From JBEKYD01 sp049511335 (GTDB taxonomy: Bacteria > Acidobacteriota > Terriglobia > Bryobacterales > Bryobacteraceae), in contig JBEKYD010000036.1 of assembly GCA_049511335.1 (NCBI GenBank), forward strand, positions 1-35,500: a stretch of DNA of 35,500 bases, given 5' to 3'. The position numbers were made by a program, and so were the translations under genes. Positions 7,498 through 14,758 of the stretch are shown here, one piece after another (positions within the stretch are counted from its first letter, which is position 1; the number at the start of each line of letters is the position of its first letter). Below the pieces are notes generated by a model, which was not told the origin of the DNA, ran no database searches, and was given only the letters and a program-made list of their open reading frames with translations.

Positions 7498-8523
7498 ATG
7501 GAGTATAGACAGCTTGGCTATTCGGGCTTGAAGATTTCGGCCCTGAGTTTCGGCGCCGGCACGTTCGGCGGCGAAGGAGAATTCTTTCGTGAGTGGGGCC
7601 AGACGGACGTGGAGGAGGCCAGAAAAATCGTCGATATCTGTCTGGATGCCGGCATCGATCTTTTCGACACCGCCGATATTTATTCCAGCGGGGCGTCGGA
7701 AGAGATTCTCGGAAAGGCGATCTCCGGCAAACGTCACCGGCTCTTGATTTCGACCAAAACCACCTTTCGCCTGGGTGAAGGGCCGAACGATGTAGGGTCG
7801 TCGCGCCATCACCTGGTGACGGCGGTGGAGAACAGCTTACGCCGCCTAGGCACCGACTATGTGGACATCTATCACATGCATGGCTTCGACGCCACTACGC
7901 CGGTGGAGGAAACCCTCTATACGCTCGATGGTTTGGTGAAGAGCGGGAAGGTGCGATATATCGCGTGTTCGAATTTTTCGGGCTGGCACCTGATGAAGTC
8001 TTTGGCGGTCTCCCACCGGTATGGCTGGGCGCGGTACGTGGGTCATCAGGTCTACTATTCGCTGGTTGGACGCGATTACGAATGGGAACTGATGCCGCTG
8101 GGGCTGGACCAGCGGGTGGGCGCGCTGGTCTGGAGCCCGCTCGGTTGGGGGCGGCTCACCGGGAAGATTCGCCGCGGCCAGCCGCTGCCCGAGGTGAGCC
8201 GGCTGCACAAGACCGCGCAAATGGGGCCGCCGGTCGATTACGAGCACGTGTACAACGTGGTGGATGCCATCGATGCCGTGGCAAAAGAGACCGGCAAGAC
8301 GGTACCGCAGATCGCATTGAACTGGCTGTTGCAGCGGCCCACCGTGGCCACCGTGATCGTGGGCGCGCGGAACGAAGAGCAGCTTCGCGAGAATCTGGGC
8401 GCGGCCGGTTGGAACCTGAGCGCCGAGCAGATCGCAAAGCTCGATGCGGCCAGCCAAGTGATTCGTGCGTACCCGTATTGGCATCAGGCCCAATTTGTGG
8501 AGCGCAACCCGCTGCCGGTATAG
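7498..8523 (+). CDS. Aldo/keto reductase (COG0667, Kv-beta-like), 341 aa
   Basis: NAD(P)H-dependent oxidoreductase reducing aldehydes or ketones in the cytosol; substrate not predictable. The start MEYRQLGYSGLKISALSFGA is typical of the family, and the upstream frame extension is not. The catalytic tetrad is visible: Asp in FDTADIYSSG, Tyr in the same motif, Lys in LLISTKTTF, and His in YHMHGFD. The cofactor-binding C-terminal segment TVIVGARNEEQLRENLGAAG is present. It is transcribed away from IDH and followed by a 434-bp gene-free stretch. No neighbour suggests a pathway. Confidence 0.93.
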   Translation: MEYRQLGYSGLKISALSFGAGTFGGEGEFFREWGQTDVEEARKIVDICLDAGIDLFDTADIYSSGASEEILGKAISGKRHRLLISTKTTFRLGEGPNDVGSSRHHLVTAVENSLRRLGTDYVDIYHMHGFDATTPVEETLYTLDGLVKSGKVRYIACSNFSGWHLMKSLAVSHRYGWARYVGHQVYYSLVGRDYEWELMPLGLDQRVGALVWSPLGWGRLTGKIRRGQPLPEVSRLHKTAQMGPPVDYEHVYNVVDAIDAVAKETGKTVPQIALNWLLQRPTVATVIVGARNEEQLRENLGAAGWNLSAEQIAKLDAASQVIRAYPYWHQAQFVERNPLPV

Positions 8524-8566
8524 CGCCGGCACCAGACCTTCTCCCGGACGCCTGGCTGGCAGTGGG

Positions 8567-8584
8567 GCAGCCAATATTGGCTGC
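8567..8584. repeat. 18-bp perfect palindrome
   Basis: GCAGCCAATATTGGCTGC reads the same on both strands. It is preceded by GTGG, as are the other palindromic repeats in this window, so it may be a relative of those repeats. It could instead be a protein-binding site; nothing distinguishes these. Confidence 0.55.
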
Positions 8585-8737
8585 GAATGCCTTCTGGGAA
8601 GGCAAGTGGTGAATCTTCGGGGATCGGCGGCAGGCCCTTCCTGGTCTTGATGACCACCACCCAAGGGGCTTTCGCCCTCTCCTTTTTCTATCTCTCTGGC
8701 ATGCCAGCGTGCCCGCTTGCCCGTATTTCTCACACGC

Positions 8738-8910
8738 GGGGCGCGGATGTGGCGCGCGCACTCCTGCGTGCCGTGTCGAGACTTTCTCGACACGTGTTTG
8801 GAGTCGTGACATAGCGTCGAGGCAAGGCGTCGGCAGGAGTGCCGACGCGGCACGCACGAGTGCGCGCGCCACGCGGTAGCCTTCGGACGCCTGTGAGAAG
8901 TGCCCGCTGG
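8738..8910. repeat. Large structured repeat, left copy (flanks the TIR-STAND gene)
   Basis: About 173 bp, matching 11382-11553 in the same orientation. Its core (8749-8872) is bounded by 25-bp inverted arms, GTGGCGCGCGCACTC...CGTGCCG (8749-8773) and 8848-8872, which agree at 24 of 25 positions. Between the arms are two hairpins: CGTGTCGAGA-CTT-TCTCGACACG and CGTCGGCA-GGAG-TGCCGACG. The whole would fold as a long stem closing a multibranch junction. It has no coding capacity I would defend. It could be a MITE-like element, a large REP-type element or a structured RNA. Confidence 0.8.
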
Positions 8911-8957
8911 CGTGATTTCGCGTACAGATTTGGCTATGATGAGAGCGGCTTTTCGCC

Positions 8958-11294
8958 ATGGTCACGGTCTTTCTTAGCCATTCGAGCAAAGACAAGCCCT
9001 TCGTTCGCGAGCTTGCCGATTTCCTGGAAAGCGACGGGCAGATCAAGGTGTGGCTGGACGAGCGCGAGATCGCGCCGGGCGCGAACATCGTCGGCGAGAT
9101 CGCGGAGGGCCTCGATTCGGATTTCATTTTGCTGATTCTTTCGCCGGATTCGGTGGATTCGAATTGGGTGAAGGAAGAGTGGACGGACGCATTCTGGGAG
9201 CAAACGAACGAGCGCAAGACGAAGTTGCTGGGCGTGCTGTACCGCGACTGCAAGATTCCTCGCCTGCTGCGGAACAAGAAATACTTCGACCTGCGCAAGA
9301 ATCAACCGGAGGGATTTCGCGAAATCCGCACGTTTCTGCTCACTCAGCAGCCCGCGCCGCCAGGGCCCGTGAACTATTTGCCGGTGCGGCCTCCGATTTT
9401 TGTCGGACGCGAAAAAGAGCTGGCCGAGCTGCGCGGGCGATTGCGGCAACCCTGCGCGGTGGTTGCCGTCCCCGGCATGGCCGGAAAAGGCAAGAGCACG
9501 CTGGCGCTCGAATTCGCGCACCGCTACCAGCAGGATTTCGACGCGGTCTTCTGGCTGCCTTGCCAGAGCTCGAGCCTCGCTTCGATGGCGGCCGATCTGG
9601 CCCGTCTGCTCGGGCTGAAGCTCGAAGGGGACCTTCCGGAGGTCGTTCGCGAGTTGAAAGGCGTTTGCGGAGGGAAGCGCTGCCTGCTGATTCTGGACAA
9701 CGTGGAGGATGAATCGCCGGGGGAACTGATTCCGCGAGGAGCGGCGTCGGTTCTGGTGACTACACGGCTGACCAACTTGCGGTTCCTGCGCTTTCATGAG
9801 CCGCTGGCGCTGCCTCTGTTCACCGGCGAGCAATGCTTGGAGCTGTTCCGGCGGGAGATTGGCGTCGAGGAAGTGGCGCGGCATGAGGCCGAGTGCCGGA
9901 GCTTGTTTCAGCGCCTTGGCTACTTGCCGATTGCGGTTGCCATTTCCGCGGCTTTGATTCGCGAAGACGTGCGTTACACCATCCCCGGCATGGCGCGGAA
10001 CTTGCCGAGCGATGTGACGGCTTTGATCGGCGAGGCCATCGAGGCTTTGGAGGCCGCGCCGCGGCAACTGCTCTCGGCGATGGCGGCATGCGCCGAGGAA
10101 GGATTCCATCTCGACCTGGCAGCGGAAATCGCCGGTCTCGACGAAGGCGGCGCGCTGGCGGCATTGCAGCAACTGGTGGCGCGGTCGCTGGCGGACGAGA
10201 TCGACCGGAGCGAACGGCGTTACCGGTTGCATGCCTTGGTTCGCGAAGCGGCGAATGGGAGGGCGCTGGGGCAACAGCACGCGGAGGCGGTTCGACGCCG
10301 GTTTGAGAATTGGGAAACGGACTGGCAGCGCTGCGAGCGGGAGCTGCCCGACCTTCGGTTGGCCCTCGAATGGGCGCTCGAAAACGCCAAAGACCCCTTG
10401 GCGCGGGATCTGGCTTACCGCGGTTACTGCCTCACAAGGCGTGTGGGACGTCGCGCCGAGGCCTTTGCGCTCTGCGAACGAGGGCGTCGGGTAGCGGAGG
10501 AAGGGCAGAACCGCGCGGCCTTGCAGGCTTGGCTCGGCAACCAGGCGCTGATGCTGACGGCGTGGGGCCGGCCGGAAGAGGCGATGGCGCTCCTCAAGCA
10601 GCAGGAAGCGATCTGCCTGGAGCTGGGCAACAAGGACGGCCTGCAGGCCAGCTACGGGAACCAGGCGCTGATCCTGAGGGCGTGGGGCCGGCTGGAAGAG
10701 GCGATGGCGCTCCACAAGAAGCAGGAAGCCATCTGCCTGGAGTTGGGCGACAAAGACAGCCTGCAGATCAGCTATGGCGGCCAAGCGCTGAACCTGCAGG
10801 ACTGGGGCCGGCTGGAAGAGGCGATGGCGCTCCACAAAAAGGAGGAAACGATCTGCCTGGAGTTGGGCAACAAAGACGGCCTGCAGGCCAGCTACGGGAA
10901 CCAGGCGCTGATCCTGCAGGCGTGGGGCCGGTTGGAAGAGGCGCTGGCGCTCCACAAGAAGCAGGAAGCGATCTGCCTGGAGTTGGGCAATAAAGACGGC
11001 CTGCAGATCAGCTATGGGAACCAGGCGGGGATCCTGCAGGCGTGGGGCCGGCTGGAAGAGGCGATGGCGCTCCACAAGAAGGAGGAAGCGATCTGCCTGG
11101 AGTTGGGCGACAAAGGCAGCCTCGCGTATTGCTATTGGAATTGGGGCCTGCTGGAGCGGGACCTGGGCAACCCCGAAGGCGAACGGGCGAAGCTATCGGC
11201 TGCCTTGGGTCTTTTTCGGGAGCTGGGCATGCCCCGCGAGCGGGACGAAGTGGAAAAGGAGTTGGCCAAGGCGCGAGCGGAGGGCAGTGCGTGA
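8958..11294 (+). CDS. TIR / NB-ARC / TPR protein (STAND, NLR-like), 778 aa
   Basis: Three domains are visible. Residues 1-130 are a TIR domain: box 1 VFLSHSSKDK, box 2 WLDEREIAPGANI, and a helix motif SNWVKEEW in which Glu74 sits where TIR NADases have their catalytic Glu. Residues 145-430 are an NB-ARC/STAND ATPase: VGREKEL entry, Walker A GMAGKGKST (173-181), Walker B LLILD (243-247), sensor VLVTTR (265-270) and a GLPL-like LGYLPIA. Residues 440-778 are TPR-like, including five near-identical 40-residue units. This is the layout of immune-type sensors: TPR ligand recognition, NTP-driven oligomerisation, TIR effector. Antiphage or abortive-infection activity is inference from the class. The start at 8958 has only a weak GAG upstream. 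It stands alone on its strand and is flanked by direct copies of a structured repeat. Confidence 0.93.
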   Translation: MVTVFLSHSSKDKPFVRELADFLESDGQIKVWLDEREIAPGANIVGEIAEGLDSDFILLILSPDSVDSNWVKEEWTDAFWEQTNERKTKLLGVLYRDCKIPRLLRNKKYFDLRKNQPEGFREIRTFLLTQQPAPPGPVNYLPVRPPIFVGREKELAELRGRLRQPCAVVAVPGMAGKGKSTLALEFAHRYQQDFDAVFWLPCQSSSLASMAADLARLLGLKLEGDLPEVVRELKGVCGGKRCLLILDNVEDESPGELIPRGAASVLVTTRLTNLRFLRFHEPLALPLFTGEQCLELFRREIGVEEVARHEAECRSLFQRLGYLPIAVAISAALIREDVRYTIPGMARNLPSDVTALIGEAIEALEAAPRQLLSAMAACAEEGFHLDLAAEIAGLDEGGALAALQQLVARSLADEIDRSERRYRLHALVREAANGRALGQQHAEAVRRRFENWETDWQRCERELPDLRLALEWALENAKDPLARDLAYRGYCLTRRVGRRAEAFALCERGRRVAEEGQNRAALQAWLGNQALMLTAWGRPEEAMALLKQQEAICLELGNKDGLQASYGNQALILRAWGRLEEAMALHKKQEAICLELGDKDSLQISYGGQALNLQDWGRLEEAMALHKKEETICLELGNKDGLQASYGNQALILQAWGRLEEALALHKKQEAICLELGNKDGLQISYGNQAGILQAWGRLEEAMALHKKEEAICLELGDKGSLAYCYWNWGLLERDLGNPEGERAKLSAALGLFRELGMPRERDEVEKELAKARAEGSA
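10561..11160 (+). repeat. Five 120-bp near-identical tandem units encoding 40-aa TPR repeats
   Basis: Period is exactly 120 bp: the string CGTGGGGCCGG recurs at 10561, 10681, 10921 and 11041, with one changed base at 10801. Each unit encodes AWGRLEEAMALHKKQEAICL plus an ELGNKDGLQ-type second helix. Differences between units are few and many are silent or conservative. A diverged unit precedes the array (10441-10560) and a diverged cap follows. This implies recent duplication or gene conversion within the gene. Confidence 0.92.
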
Positions 11295-11305
11295 ACAGGT
11301 CCGTG

Positions 11306-11335
11306 GGGCAGACCATCGTTTTTCGTGGTCTGCCC
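11306..11335. repeat. REP-like palindrome (GGGCAGACCA family), copy 1
   Basis: GGGCAGACCA, a 10-base loop TCGTTTTTCG, then TGGTCTGCCC. It lies 12 nt after the TIR-STAND stop codon. The stem is identical to copies at 11587, 13184 and 22020. This copy has the T-rich loop strand, opposite to those three. Confidence 0.85.
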
Positions 11336-11381
11336 TGCAGTCTTGGGCGTGACCAAGCCCGTTCTGTTGTCGGGTAGGCCA

Positions 11382-11553
11382 GGGGCGCGGGTATGTGGCG
11401 CACGCACTCGTGCCGTGTCGAGACTCTTCTCGACACGTGTTTGGAGTCGCGACACAGCCTCCAAAGAGGGCGTCGGCAGGAGTGCCGACGCGGCACGCAA
11501 GAGTGCGTGCGCCACGTGGTCGCCTTCGAGCGCCCGTGGGGAGCGCAGGCTGG
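11382..11553. repeat. Large structured repeat, right copy
   Basis: Direct repeat of 8738-8910. The core 11395-11515 has left arm GTGGCGCACGCACTCGTGCCG (11395-11415, written with 4 bases deleted relative to the other copy) and right arm 11491-11515. The hairpins CGTGTCGAGA-CTCT-TCTCGACACG and CGTCGGCA-GGAG-TGCCGACG are retained. Compared with the left copy, a C-G pair in the long stem has become a T-A pair: the left arm has GCGCACGC instead of GCGCGCGC, and the right arm has GCGTGCGC instead of GCGCGCGC. The stem is therefore preserved. Confidence 0.8.
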
Positions 11554-11586
11554 GCAGTGCTGCACCGGGTCGAGTGCACGGCTGTA

Positions 11587-11616
11587 GGGCAGACCACAAA
11601 AGACGATGGTCTGCCC
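11587..11616. repeat. REP-like palindrome (GGGCAGACCA family), copy 2
   Basis: GGGCAGACCA, loop CAAAAGACGA, then TGGTCTGCCC. It lies 20 bp beyond the stop of nuoN, the last gene of the complex I operon. It could stabilise the 3' end of that transcript, as classic REP elements do. No U-tract follows. Confidence 0.85.
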
Positions 11617-11636
11617 CACAATTGAGCGGCTGGCCT

Positions 11637-13100
11637 CTATCGCACCAGTTCGGAGGATCTGCCCGCGAAGTCCAGCACCCAGCCGGGGAAGATGCCTAGG
11701 AAGAGGGTGCCTAGGGCTGGGAGGATCAGGGCGGCGCCCATGGCTGGCGATAAGGGTTCCAGCTTCTCTGCAGCCTCGCCGGGGTCGTACATGTACATCA
11801 TGACCAGCACGCGCAAGTAGTAATACGCGGCTACGGCGCTGTTCAGCAGGCCCAGCACGGTGAGCCAGACCAGGTGGCTTTCGAGAGCGGCTTTAAAGAT
11901 ATAGAACTTGCCGAAGAAGCCGCCGGTGAGCGGGACGCCGATCAGCGAGAGCAGGAAGATGGTGAGCATGGCGGCGGTAAACGGTTGTTTCTGCGCCAGG
12001 CCCTTGAAATCTTCTATCTCGGTGAATTTCTCGCCGCGGCCGGAAAGATGGCTCACCACGGCGAAGGCGCCGATGTTCATGAACGCATAGGCGGCCAGGT
12101 AGAACATGGCGGCGGCGGTGCCGACGTCCGATCGCGCGGTGAGCGCCACCAGGATGTAGCCGGCGTGGGCGATGGAGCTATAGGCCAAGAGGCGCTTGAA
12201 GTTGCTCTGGGTGAGGGCGGCGAAATTGCCGACTGTCATGGAGAGCAGCGATGCGCCCCATACCAGCGGCTCCCAACGATCGCCGATGGGCGCGAAGGCG
12301 GTCATGAAGATGCGCAAGAAGATGGCAAACGCGGCGGCCTTGGGACCGGCCGAGAGAAATGCCGAGACCGGGGTGGGAGCGCCTTGATACACGTCCGGCG
12401 CCCACATTTGAAATGGCGATGCGGAAACTTTAAAACCGAGGCCGACGAGCATCAGCGCCGCGGCGAGCAGGATCAACAGCGGCGAGCCGGTGGTGAGCGA
12501 GCCCACCGCGCGGCGCACGGCATCGAGGTTGGTGCTGCCGGTGGCGCCGTAGATCAGCGCCACGCCATAGAGGAAGAAGCCGGTGGCGAAAGAGCCGAGC
12601 AGGAAATACTTGAGCGCCGCTTCGTTCGAGCGCTTATCGTCGCGGAAAAAGCCCGCCAGCACGTAGCTCGCAATGGAGGAGATTTCGAGGCCGATGAAGA
12701 TGATGATCAGGTCGTTGGCGGCGGCCATCAGGCATTGGCCGGCGATGGAGAACATCAGCAGGGCGTGGAATTCGCCGGTTTCGGCGTTCTGCCGCGGCAG
12801 GAAGCTGTAGCACACCAGAACGGTCAGAAAGCCGACACCCATCACCAGCACGCGGAAGAAGGTGGCGAATCCATCCACCACCAGCATGCCGCCGAAGGCC
12901 GGGCCGGGGTTGGCGCCGCCCGCGACGGCAACGGCGATACCGGCGATCAAGGTCAACAGACTGAGATGGCCGAATAGCGGGGAAGAGCGGCGCTTGACCA
13001 GCGCGGCGAGGACCATGAAGAGGGTGCCGGCGAGGGTCAGGAGGATTTCGGGCAGGAAGCGGAGGATGTCCGTGGGGGTGGGCATGGGACTAGCGGGCAT
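11637..13100 (-). CDS. nuoN: NADH-quinone oxidoreductase subunit N
   Basis: Antiporter-like membrane subunit of complex I, one of three that pump protons. Start at 13100 (MPASPMPTPTDILRFLPEIL) is supported by GGAGG about 8 nt upstream. The 487 residues are hydrophobic throughout, about 14 helices. Family signatures: FIGLEISSIASYVLAGFF with the conserved Glu, GFKVSASPFQMWAPDVYQGA with the channel Lys, and NFKRLLAYSSIAHAGYILV. It is the last gene of the operon and is separated from nuoM by 128 bp holding a REP palindrome, an unusually wide gap here. Confidence 0.96.
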   Translation of the reverse strand: MPASPMPTPTDILRFLPEILLTLAGTLFMVLAALVKRRSSPLFGHLSLLTLIAGIAVAVAGGANPGPAFGGMLVVDGFATFFRVLVMGVGFLTVLVCYSFLPRQNAETGEFHALLMFSIAGQCLMAAANDLIIIFIGLEISSIASYVLAGFFRDDKRSNEAALKYFLLGSFATGFFLYGVALIYGATGSTNLDAVRRAVGSLTTGSPLLILLAAALMLVGLGFKVSASPFQMWAPDVYQGAPTPVSAFLSAGPKAAAFAIFLRIFMTAFAPIGDRWEPLVWGASLLSMTVGNFAALTQSNFKRLLAYSSIAHAGYILVALTARSDVGTAAAMFYLAAYAFMNIGAFAVVSHLSGRGEKFTEIEDFKGLAQKQPFTAAMLTIFLLSLIGVPLTGGFFGKFYIFKAALESHLVWLTVLGLLNSAVAAYYYLRVLVMMYMYDPGEAAEKLEPLSPAMGAALILPALGTLFLGIFPGWVLDFAGRSSELVR

Positions 13101-13228
13101 TGCTGGGCCTCCGCGGGGAAGCGGTGAAGACACTTAGCCGCCGATGAACGCCGATGAACACCGATAAAGAAGTCTTGCCGGTAGGGCAGACCACAAAAGA
13201 CGATGGTCTGCCCCACGGGGAGGCGGGG
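13101..13228. other. 128-bp spacer between nuoM and nuoN with repeats
   Basis: Contains direct short repeats GCCGATGAAC at 13140-13149 and 13150-13159, related to the palindrome at 5794, and the REP-like palindrome at 13184-13213. The other nuo genes mostly overlap or abut, so this looks like a later repeat insertion between cistrons. Confidence 0.6.
13184..13213. repeat. REP-like palindrome (GGGCAGACCA family), copy 3
   Basis: GGGCAGACCA, loop CAAAAGACGA, then TGGTCTGCCC, identical over all 30 bases to the copy at 11587. It is flanked by GTA and CCAC on the outside. It lies between nuoM and nuoN. Confidence 0.87.
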
Positions 13229-14758
13229 TTAGCGGGCATTGGCTGCCTCCACGGGGCGCTGCAGCTCCACCCGGAACGGCACGTTGATCTGGGACTGGCT
13301 CAGGATGTTGGCAGTGGTCTTGCCAATGGGCGGGAGGAAGGTTTGCGAGTAGACGCCCATCCACACCATCATGACGGCCAGGGGGACGACGGCGGCCCAT
13401 TCGCGCAGGTTCATGTCAAAGAGGTGGCTCGAAACTTCGTGGCCGGCTTGGCCGTAGAAGACGCGCTGGTACATCCACAGCATGTAGCAGGCGGAGAGGA
13501 TCACGCCGATGGCGGCCCAGGCGGTCCAGGTGAAGTGGACCAGCGCAGTGCCTTGCAGCACCAGGAACTCGCCCACGAAATTGTTGAGCATGGGCAGGCC
13601 GATGGAGGCAAGCGTGGCGAACAGAAATGCCGTCGAAAGCCAAGGGGCGGGCGTGGCCACGCCGCCGTAATCGGCGATCTCGAGCGAATGGCGACGCTCA
13701 TAGAGCAAGCCGACCAGGGCGAACAGGGCGCCGGTGGAAATGCCGTGGCTCAGCATTTGATACGTGGCGCCATCGAGGCCCTGCTGGGTGAAGGAGAAAA
13801 TTCCCAGCACCACGAAACCGAGATGGCTTACCGAGGAATACGCCACCAGCTTTTTCATGTTGGGCTGCACCATGGCCACCAGCGCGCCGTAAACGATGCC
13901 GACGATGGCGAGAACGGCGATCCAACCGGCGCAGGCGCGCGCGGCCGCCGGGAACAGGGGCAGGCAGAAGTGCAGAATTCCGTAGGTGCCCATTTTGAGC
14001 ATGACGGACGCCAGCATCACCGAGCCGGCGGTGGGCGCCTCCACGTGCGCGTCCGGCAGCCAGGTGTGCAACGGGAACAGGGGCACCTTGATGGCGAATG
14101 CCACGAAGAAAGCCAGGAAGAGCAGCATCTGCTCTTCGGGACGGAAACTCAGTTGGCCGCTGGCGAGCAGGTCGAGGATCTTGGGATAGCTGAAGGTGCC
14201 CCCCTTCAGATACAGATAAATGATGGCCACCAGCATCAGCACCGAGCCGGCCATGGTGTAGAGGAAGAATTTCACGGCGGCGTAAATGCGGCGCTCGTGG
14301 CCCCAGATGCCGATCAGGAAGTACATGGGCACGAGGCTGACTTCCCAGAAAACGTAAAACAGGAACAGGTCTTGCGCCAGGAACACGCCGATCAGGCCGA
14401 ATTCGAGCAGCAGCAGGAAGGCGTAGAACTCTTTGACTCTTTTCTGAATGCTGCGCCAGGAGATCAGCACGCAGATGGGCGTGAGGAACGTGGTCAGCAG
14501 CACCAGCCACAGGCTGACGCCGTTCACCGAAATGAAGAAGTGGATCTCGGGCGATTGCATCCAGACCGCATCCACGGCGAACTGTTCGCCGGAAATGCCG
14601 CGGTCGAAATAGAAGGCCAGGCCGATGGAACATGCAAACGTGACGAGCGAAAGAAGCAATGCCCAGACGCGGGAACTGCCGGGAGAAGACCGTGGAACGA
14701 ATAGCGCGGCCAGGAAACCGGCCAGCGGCAGGAGCAGGACCAAAGCGACCAAGTTCAT
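13229..14758 (-). CDS. nuoM: NADH-quinone oxidoreductase subunit M
   Basis: Antiporter-like proton-pumping subunit, 509 residues, about 14 helices. The ATG at 14756-14758 overlaps the nuoL stop by 4 nt and has GGGAGG about 7 nt upstream. Signatures: YVFWEVSLVPMYFLIGIWG with the conserved Glu, FAIKVPLFPLHTWLPDAHVE with channel Lys and His, MVQPNMKKLVAYSSVSHLGF, and SIGLPMLNNFVGEFLVLQG. The in-frame upstream extension is the antisense of nothing meaningful and was dropped. Confidence 0.97.
   Translation of the reverse strand: MNLVALVLLLPLAGFLAALFVPRSSPGSSRVWALLLSLVTFACSIGLAFYFDRGISGEQFAVDAVWMQSPEIHFFISVNGVSLWLVLLTTFLTPICVLISWRSIQKRVKEFYAFLLLLEFGLIGVFLAQDLFLFYVFWEVSLVPMYFLIGIWGHERRIYAAVKFFLYTMAGSVLMLVAIIYLYLKGGTFSYPKILDLLASGQLSFRPEEQMLLFLAFFVAFAIKVPLFPLHTWLPDAHVEAPTAGSVMLASVMLKMGTYGILHFCLPLFPAAARACAGWIAVLAIVGIVYGALVAMVQPNMKKLVAYSSVSHLGFVVLGIFSFTQQGLDGATYQMLSHGISTGALFALVGLLYERRHSLEIADYGGVATPAPWLSTAFLFATLASIGLPMLNNFVGEFLVLQGTALVHFTWTAWAAIGVILSACYMLWMYQRVFYGQAGHEVSSHLFDMNLREWAAVVPLAVMMVWMGVYSQTFLPPIGKTTANILSQSQINVPFRVELQRPVEAANAR

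Larger units (their letters stand above)
8524..8957. other. Gene-free 434-bp stretch rich in palindromes upstream of the TIR-STAND gene
   Basis: No supported gene. It holds an 18-bp perfect palindrome at 8567-8584 and a weak stem-loop with a T-rich tail near 8663-8687 (GGGC-TTTC-GCCC, then CTTTTT) that might end the aldo/keto reductase transcript. It also holds the left copy of the large structured repeat (8738-8910). The remaining 48 bp before the TIR gene would have to contain its promoter, or it is read through from the repeat. Confidence 0.6.
11295..11636. other. Gene-free 342-bp stretch between the TIR-STAND gene and nuoN, full of repeats
   Basis: The tail of the TIR gene converges on the end of nuoN here. 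In order it holds a 30-bp palindrome (11306-11335), a short CTTGG..CCAAG hairpin (about 11342-11357), the right copy of the large structured repeat (11382-11553) and a second 30-bp palindrome (11587-11616). Open frames across it are repeat-derived and not believable genes. Confidence 0.65.

Noticed and set aside
8934..11075. 713-codon minus-strand frame opposite the TIR-STAND gene, with internal repeats
   Set aside because: Its repeats are just the antisense of the 120-bp TPR units. The plus strand has TIR, Walker and TPR motifs, so it is the coding one.
10561..11160. CRISPR array or minisatellite
   Set aside because: The units are 120 bp, contiguous, without spacers, and in frame inside a protein with TPR structure.
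8738..11553. Classical transposon with the TIR gene as cargo
   Set aside because: No transposase or integrase, and no target-site duplication I can see by eye around either repeat. Only a repeat-flanked arrangement is supported.
11132..11621. Several small frames across the repeat region after the TIR gene
   Set aside because: They are produced by the palindromes and the large repeat, shared between both copies by DNA similarity, and show no protein-like pattern.
12862..14704. Long plus-strand open frames opposite nuoN and nuoM
   Set aside because: Same composition signature (HQGE-rich) and full overlap with well-supported nuo genes; no start signals or motifs.
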